DNA of 64,000 nucleotides from Nonomuraea sp. PA05 (GTDB lineage: Bacteria > Actinomycetota > Actinomycetes > Streptosporangiales > Streptosporangiaceae): positions 27,424 through 91,423 of the forward strand of contig NZ_VSEY01000049.1 of the NCBI RefSeq assembly GCF_008086045.1, read 5' to 3'. Below the pieces are notes generated by a model. That model worked only from the letters and a program-made list of their open reading frames with translations, did no database searches and was not told the origin of the DNA. Positions 60,693 through 64,000 of the stretch are shown here, piece after piece (positions within the stretch are counted from its first letter, which is position 1; each line of letters opens with the position of its first letter). Both the position numbers and the translations under genes were made by a program.

Positions 60693-61244
60693 TCAGTGCG
60701 CGTCGGCCGCCTGCTTCTTGCGCGCCCGGTACGCCGCCGCCTTGATCTTGTTGCCGCACGACTCCATGCCGCACCACTCGCGCCGCCCGCCACGCGACCG
60801 GTCGATGAAGACCTTGGTGCACTCGGGGTTCGCGCACTCCTTCATCAGCGGCACGTCGGGCCCGCTGAGCAGCTCGATGGCGTGCCGCGCCACCGTGGAC
60901 AGCGCCTGCTCAGGGGTGGCCTCCGTCCAGCGTCCGCCGCCGGTGAGCTGGGGCGTCGCGGGCGGGGTGCGGGCGGCCTCGTTCACCAGCGCGAGCGCCT
61001 GGCGGTCGTAGCCGTCGCCGGCGAGCCTGGCGGTGATCAGCGAGTAGATGGCCTCCCGCACCGACACGGCCCGCGCGAGGTCGCCCTCCTGGCAGGAGGG
61101 TGCCGCGTTGACGAGGCCGCACTCCACGTACCACGCGTCGAGCGTGGCCGGGGCGTCCAGCGTCTCGAAGCGCGCCGTACGGCGGGCGCGCATCGTGCAG
61201 GCGAAGTCGAGCGCGGGGTTGCCACACAGGAAGACATGTTTCAC
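60693..61244 (-). CDS. CGNR zinc-finger regulator (ABATE domain)
   Basis: 183 residues. The N-terminal ABATE (stress-induced) domain includes FLCGNPALDFACTMRARRTA; the C-terminal CGNR zinc finger is MKECANPECTKVFIDRSRGG with RREWCGMESCGNKIKAAAYR. Such proteins are putative transcription factors. GTG 61244 is chosen because it starts directly before the conserved VFLCGNPALDF segment. Divergent from the nucleoside hydrolase. Confidence 0.88.
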   Translation of the reverse strand: MKHVFLCGNPALDFACTMRARRTARFETLDAPATLDAWYVECGLVNAAPSCQEGDLARAVSVREAIYSLITARLAGDGYDRQALALVNEAARTPPATPQLTGGGRWTEATPEQALSTVARHAIELLSGPDVPLMKECANPECTKVFIDRSRGGRREWCGMESCGNKIKAAAYRARKKQAADAH

Positions 61245-61363
61245 ATCACCAGTTTGGCAAGTGACGCCGCGTTCGCGCAAACGCCGGGGCCATGAGGGCG
61301 AAATGAAACAGCTCCACGTTTGACTGGAGCCCGTCCGGATCACCTCAAACCTCCGGGAAACCC

Positions 61364-62362
61364 ATGAGAAGACTCCTGCTGGCCCTCCTCCTCGCCCTGG
61401 CCGCCCTTCCGGCGACCGCGGCCCACGCCCGTCCCCCGGCCGTCATCTTCGACACCGACATGGACTTCGACGACGCCGCCACCCTCGCCTACCTCGCCCA
61501 GGAGCACCGGGCGGGCCGCATCGACCTGCGCGCCATCACCGTGACGAACAGCGGCGCCGGCTTACCCGGCCGGGCCGTCAGGCACGCCCGCTGCCTGGCC
61601 GAGCGGCTCGGCCTGCGCGGCGTGCGCATCGCCGACGGCTCCGGCACCGGCCCGAACTCCTTCCCCGCCGACCTGCGGCAGCTCTTCGACAGGGTGCTCA
61701 CCGCCGCCACCCCGGGCTGCGCGGGCGACGAGACGCCGTCGGCGGTCCGCGCGCCGGACCTGATCAGGAAGCTGCTGCGGGACGACCCCGCCACGCAGAT
61801 CATCGCCACCGGGCCGCTCACCAACCCGGCCGCCGCCCTGCCGCACTCCGCCTCCGTGCTGACCTCCATGGGCGGCGCCGTGCACGTCCCGGGGAACCTG
61901 TGCTGCGGCACTCCGCCCGAGTTCGACGGCACGCAGGAGTTCAACTACTGGCTCGACCCCGCCGCCGCGCGGGCCGTGCTCACCGGCAGCCGGGGCGCCG
62001 TGCGCATGGTGTCGCTGGACGCCGCCAACGAGGTGCCGATCACCGCCGCCTTCCTGGACCGGCTGGCCGCCGACCACGGCACCCCTGCCGCCGGCACCGT
62101 CCTGGAGATCGTCACCCACCCCGAGGTGCTGCCGTTGATCGAACAGAACCTCCTCTACTGGTGGGACCCGCTCGCCGCGATGAGCGCCGTCCGTCCCGGA
62201 CATGTGCGGTTCACCTACGGGCGTGTGGACGTGGTGCTGAGCGGCCCGTCAGCCGGACGCACGGTCCTGTCGCCGTCGGGCGGCCTCATCCGGTACGGCA
62301 CGGCCGCCGGAACCGCCGCGTTCGAGCAGCGCTTCCTCGACACCCTCAACGGCCGGCCCTAG
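61364..62362 (+). CDS. Secreted nucleoside hydrolase
   Basis: 332 residues. Signal peptide MRRLLLALLLALAALPATAA followed by an inosine-uridine hydrolase domain; the calcium-binding Asp cluster is VIFDTDMDFDDAATL (Asp30, 32, 34, 36, 37). TGPLTNPAAAL and EFNYWLDPAAARAVL, with a C-terminal NLLYWWDPLAAMS, fit the family. Splits extracellular nucleosides into base and ribose. Confidence 0.87.
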   Translation: MRRLLLALLLALAALPATAAHARPPAVIFDTDMDFDDAATLAYLAQEHRAGRIDLRAITVTNSGAGLPGRAVRHARCLAERLGLRGVRIADGSGTGPNSFPADLRQLFDRVLTAATPGCAGDETPSAVRAPDLIRKLLRDDPATQIIATGPLTNPAAALPHSASVLTSMGGAVHVPGNLCCGTPPEFDGTQEFNYWLDPAAARAVLTGSRGAVRMVSLDAANEVPITAAFLDRLAADHGTPAAGTVLEIVTHPEVLPLIEQNLLYWWDPLAAMSAVRPGHVRFTYGRVDVVLSGPSAGRTVLSPSGGLIRYGTAAGTAAFEQRFLDTLNGRP

Positions 62363-62572
62363 ATGCGTTGACCCGCGGGGTTGTCGCACCCCTGGCGCCG
62401 GCGACCGGCTCGCGGCCTTCTTCCGCGAAGCCGGTCCACCGGCGCCGGGGCTCGCCGTGTCGGTCCCGCGGCGGCCGACCCGGAGTCTCCCGCGTACGCG
62501 TGTGCCGCCCGGCAGATCAGCGGCGCGCACGGCGCTGTGCGTCGCCTGCCGGGCCGCGTACCGGGCGCGGGA

Positions 62573-62662
62573 TCAGGAGTTGCAGCCGCAGCTACAGCCG
62601 CTGGCGCAGGAGCAGGAGGATCCGTGTCCGCATGAGCAGGATTTCTTCGTCTTTACCGTCAT
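62573..62662 (-). CDS. 29-residue metallothionein-like Cys-rich peptide
   Basis: MTVKTKKSCSCGHGSSCSCA is followed by nine residues with three more Cys. Seven Cys lie at 9, 11, 17, 19, 23, 25 and 27 (gaps 2,6,2,4,2,2). Neurospora copper metallothionein (25 residues, 7 Cys) has gaps 2,6,2,4,2,3, from memory. One His and three Lys are also present. Codons such as AAA, TCA, GGA and TGT are rarer in neighbours. The local DNA upstream (62663-62700) is AT-richer than average, and CAACGT ends 7 nt before the ATG. Divergent from an AraC regulator starting about 100 bp away. Could instead be a RiPP precursor; the DNA is a GCA/GGA-rich low-complexity tract, so chance is possible. Confidence 0.6.
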   Translation of the reverse strand: MTVKTKKSCSCGHGSSCSCASGCSCGCNS

Positions 62663-62765
62663 AGTGAATACGTTGCACGGAACGCGGTCTCTCGAACTCG
62701 CTGCGAAGCCACAAAGCCCCCGCCCGCGCGGCAGGAAGGTGCGGTCTCGACACGCGACGCGCAGG

Positions 62766-63596
62766 ATGGTGGGTGTGAGGGCCATCCACTCGCTGCCCGC
62801 GTGTCCGCGGCCGGCTCCGCTCAAGACCGTCATGCGCGCGTCCGGGCCTGATCTGCGGCCGTACGTGCTGGGCTGGGCAGGCTTCCGCGCCGAGGCGGGA
62901 ACGGAGCAGCCCACCAGGATGTTGCCGCTCAACGCGGCCACCCTGATCGTCGACTTCACCGGCATGCGCGCGACCCTCACCGGCCCGCGCAGCGCCGTGA
63001 CGCTCTCACCGCGCCCCCTCTGGCGTCACGGGGTGGCGCTCGGGCTCACCCCCGCCGGCATGGCAGCGCTGCTCGGGACGCCCATGCGCGAGGTGACCGG
63101 CGCGATCGCGCCCCTGGAGGACCTGCTCGGGGCCGCCCGCGCCGGGGAGCTGGCCGGACGGCTGGCGGAGCAGGCGAGCTGGGCGGGCCGCTTCGGCGCG
63201 CTGGAGCGATGGCTGGCGGACGGGCTGCGCGCCCGCGCCGCGAGCCGGGGCGCACCGGGCGCCGACGGCCTGGTCCTGCACGCCTGGTGGCGGCTCCAGG
63301 CCCCGGCGGGGCCGCACACGATCGGGGCGCTGGCCGGCGAGCTGGGAGTCAGCCGCCGTTACCTGGAGCTGGGGTTCCGCCGGGTGGTGGGCCTGACGCC
63401 CAAGACGGTGGCCAGGGTCGCCCGCTTCCAGCGGGCGGTGCACGCGCTGACCCGCCCGTCGGCCACGCTGGGCGGGGCCGTCGCGTGCGGTTACGCCGAT
63501 CAGCCGCATCTCGCGCGCGAGGTCCGGGCGATGGCGGAGCTGACGCCGAAGGAGCTGTTCGCATTGATCCAAGACACCGGACGGCTCACGCGTTAG
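62766..63596 (+). CDS. AraC-family regulator
   Basis: 276 residues from ATG 62766; GTG 62775 and ATG 62832 are alternatives. The N-terminal part (GPDLRPYVLGWAGFRAEAGT) is a DUF6597-type domain common in actinobacterial AraC proteins. The C-terminal two-helix-turn-helix region is IGALAGELGVSRRYLELGFR and VGLTPKTVARVARFQRAVHA, then GGAVACGYADQPHLAREVRA. Divergent from the Cys-rich peptide gene. A longer in-frame start at 62457 is unlikely, since it would overlap that gene and lacks similarity. Confidence 0.82.
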   Translation: MVGVRAIHSLPACPRPAPLKTVMRASGPDLRPYVLGWAGFRAEAGTEQPTRMLPLNAATLIVDFTGMRATLTGPRSAVTLSPRPLWRHGVALGLTPAGMAALLGTPMREVTGAIAPLEDLLGAARAGELAGRLAEQASWAGRFGALERWLADGLRARAASRGAPGADGLVLHAWWRLQAPAGPHTIGALAGELGVSRRYLELGFRRVVGLTPKTVARVARFQRAVHALTRPSATLGGAVACGYADQPHLAREVRAMAELTPKELFALIQDTGRLTR

Positions 63597-63599
63597 CGT
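63594..63599 (+). promoter_or_regulatory. Probable leaderless -10 box of nuoH, inside the AraC stop
   Basis: TAGCGT overlaps the AraC TAG stop and ends 8 nt before ATG 63608. Confidence 0.45.
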
Positions 63600-63607
63600 C
63601 CCCGATC

Positions 63608-64000
63608 ATGACGCTCACCGTGGCGTCGGCGGGGGCTCTCGCGGCCGGCCCCACCCTCGCCGACTTCGGCCACGATCCGCTCTGGATCACCATCGTCAAG
63701 GCCGTGATGCTGTTCGCCTTCCTGGGGCTCGGGGTCGTTCTCGGGGTCTGGTTCGAGCGCAAGCTGATCTCGCGGATGCAGCACCGCTACGGCCCCAACC
63801 GGGCCGGCAGGTTCGGCCTGCTGCAGTCGGTCGCCGACGCGATCAAGATGGGGCTGAAGGAGGACCTCTTCCCGCGGACCGTGGACAAGGTGCTCTACCT
63901 GCTGGCCCCGGTCATCATGGTGGTGCCGGCCTTCCTGGCCTTCTCCATCGTGCCGTTCGGGCCGGTCGTGAACCTGTTCGGCGTGCAGACGCCGCTGCAG
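63608..64000 (+). CDS. nuoH: NADH-quinone oxidoreductase subunit H, cut by the right edge
   Basis: First 131 residues. WITIVKAVMLFAFLGLGVVL is the first transmembrane helix, and VWFERKLISRMQHRYGPNRA with LLQSVADAIKMGLKEDLFP is the most conserved NuoH segment (quinone site and loop 1). It starts a new gene after an AraC regulator rather than after nuoG, with a leaderless promoter in the AraC stop. Confidence 0.93.
   Translation, partial: MTLTVASAGALAAGPTLADFGHDPLWITIVKAVMLFAFLGLGVVLGVWFERKLISRMQHRYGPNRAGRFGLLQSVADAIKMGLKEDLFPRTVDKVLYLLAPVIMVVPAFLAFSIVPFGPVVNLFGVQTPLQ

Noticed and set aside
62363..62572. Possible extra gene after the nucleoside hydrolase
   Set aside because: All frames are short, Arg/Pro-rich and unlike any family; nothing supportable was seen in these 210 bases.

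Overview
The window is chromosomal DNA from a high-GC actinobacterium. Coding GC is near 72 percent, GTG starts are common, ATGA/GTGA stop-start overlaps are frequent, the glycogen synthase is of the actinobacterial type, and a mycothiol-dependent maleylpyruvate isomerase is present. The gene set fits the Streptosporangiaceae (Nonomuraea-like); that placement is inference. No rRNA, tRNA, CRISPR array, insertion sequence or phage gene was found.

Layout. 1-2.3 kb: a secreted subtilase (cut by the left edge) divergent from a TrmB/LuxR-type regulator. 2.3-5 kb: divergent glgA and glgC. 5-13 kb: an Asn/Gly/Trp-repeat secreted protein, a lipoprotein, an Nramp-like transporter, two coupled membrane proteins joined by a triplicated stop/start junction, a DUF2264 protein, Spo0M and a voltage-gated channel. 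13-17.2 kb: a FadR-type regulator with a sugar-acid operon (MFS carrier, DapA-like aldolase/dehydratase, enolase-superfamily dehydratase). 17.3-24.5 kb: two glycoside hydrolases, a small prodomain-like protein upstream of an S8 protease, an SGNH hydrolase and a TetR regulator. 24.5-36.6 kb: a SpoIIE phosphatase, a response-regulator remnant, SecDF, a BtrH-like protein, a DHFR-like reductase, a methyltransferase, an acetyltransferase and a NarL two-component system with a divergent membrane protein.

36.6-44 kb is a phosphate-acquisition block: a PhoX phosphatase with a PHO-box-like leader, then on the minus strand pstS-pstC-pstA-pstB, an OmpR-family regulator lacking its phospho-acceptor Asp, and an ArsR regulator. 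44-50 kb: a P-loop kinase, a P450 with its ferredoxin, long-type argG, a DUF574 methyltransferase, an anti-sigma-type ATPase under a perfect CebR-like palindrome, and a MarR regulator. 50-55.5 kb: a FAD monooxygenase/DUF3237/CocE hydrolase operon and a sulfotransferase-glycosyltransferase pair. 55.5-60.4 kb: a complete 3-hydroxybenzoate-gentisate pathway with a divergent IclR regulator. 60.4-64 kb: a small secreted protein, a CGNR regulator, a secreted nucleoside hydrolase, a 29-residue metallothionein-like peptide divergent from an AraC regulator, and the start of nuoH.

The less ordinary signals are: the Cys-rich peptide, whose Cys spacing nearly matches fungal copper metallothionein; the free-standing prodomain homologue upstream of a leaderless S8 protease; a 32-bp repeat that triplicates an operon junction and creates two coupled 11-codon mini-cistrons; short tandem repeats that recur across stop codons (glgA, argG, 49.5 kb); and at least ten probable leaderless promoters with TANNNT about 7 nt before the start codon.
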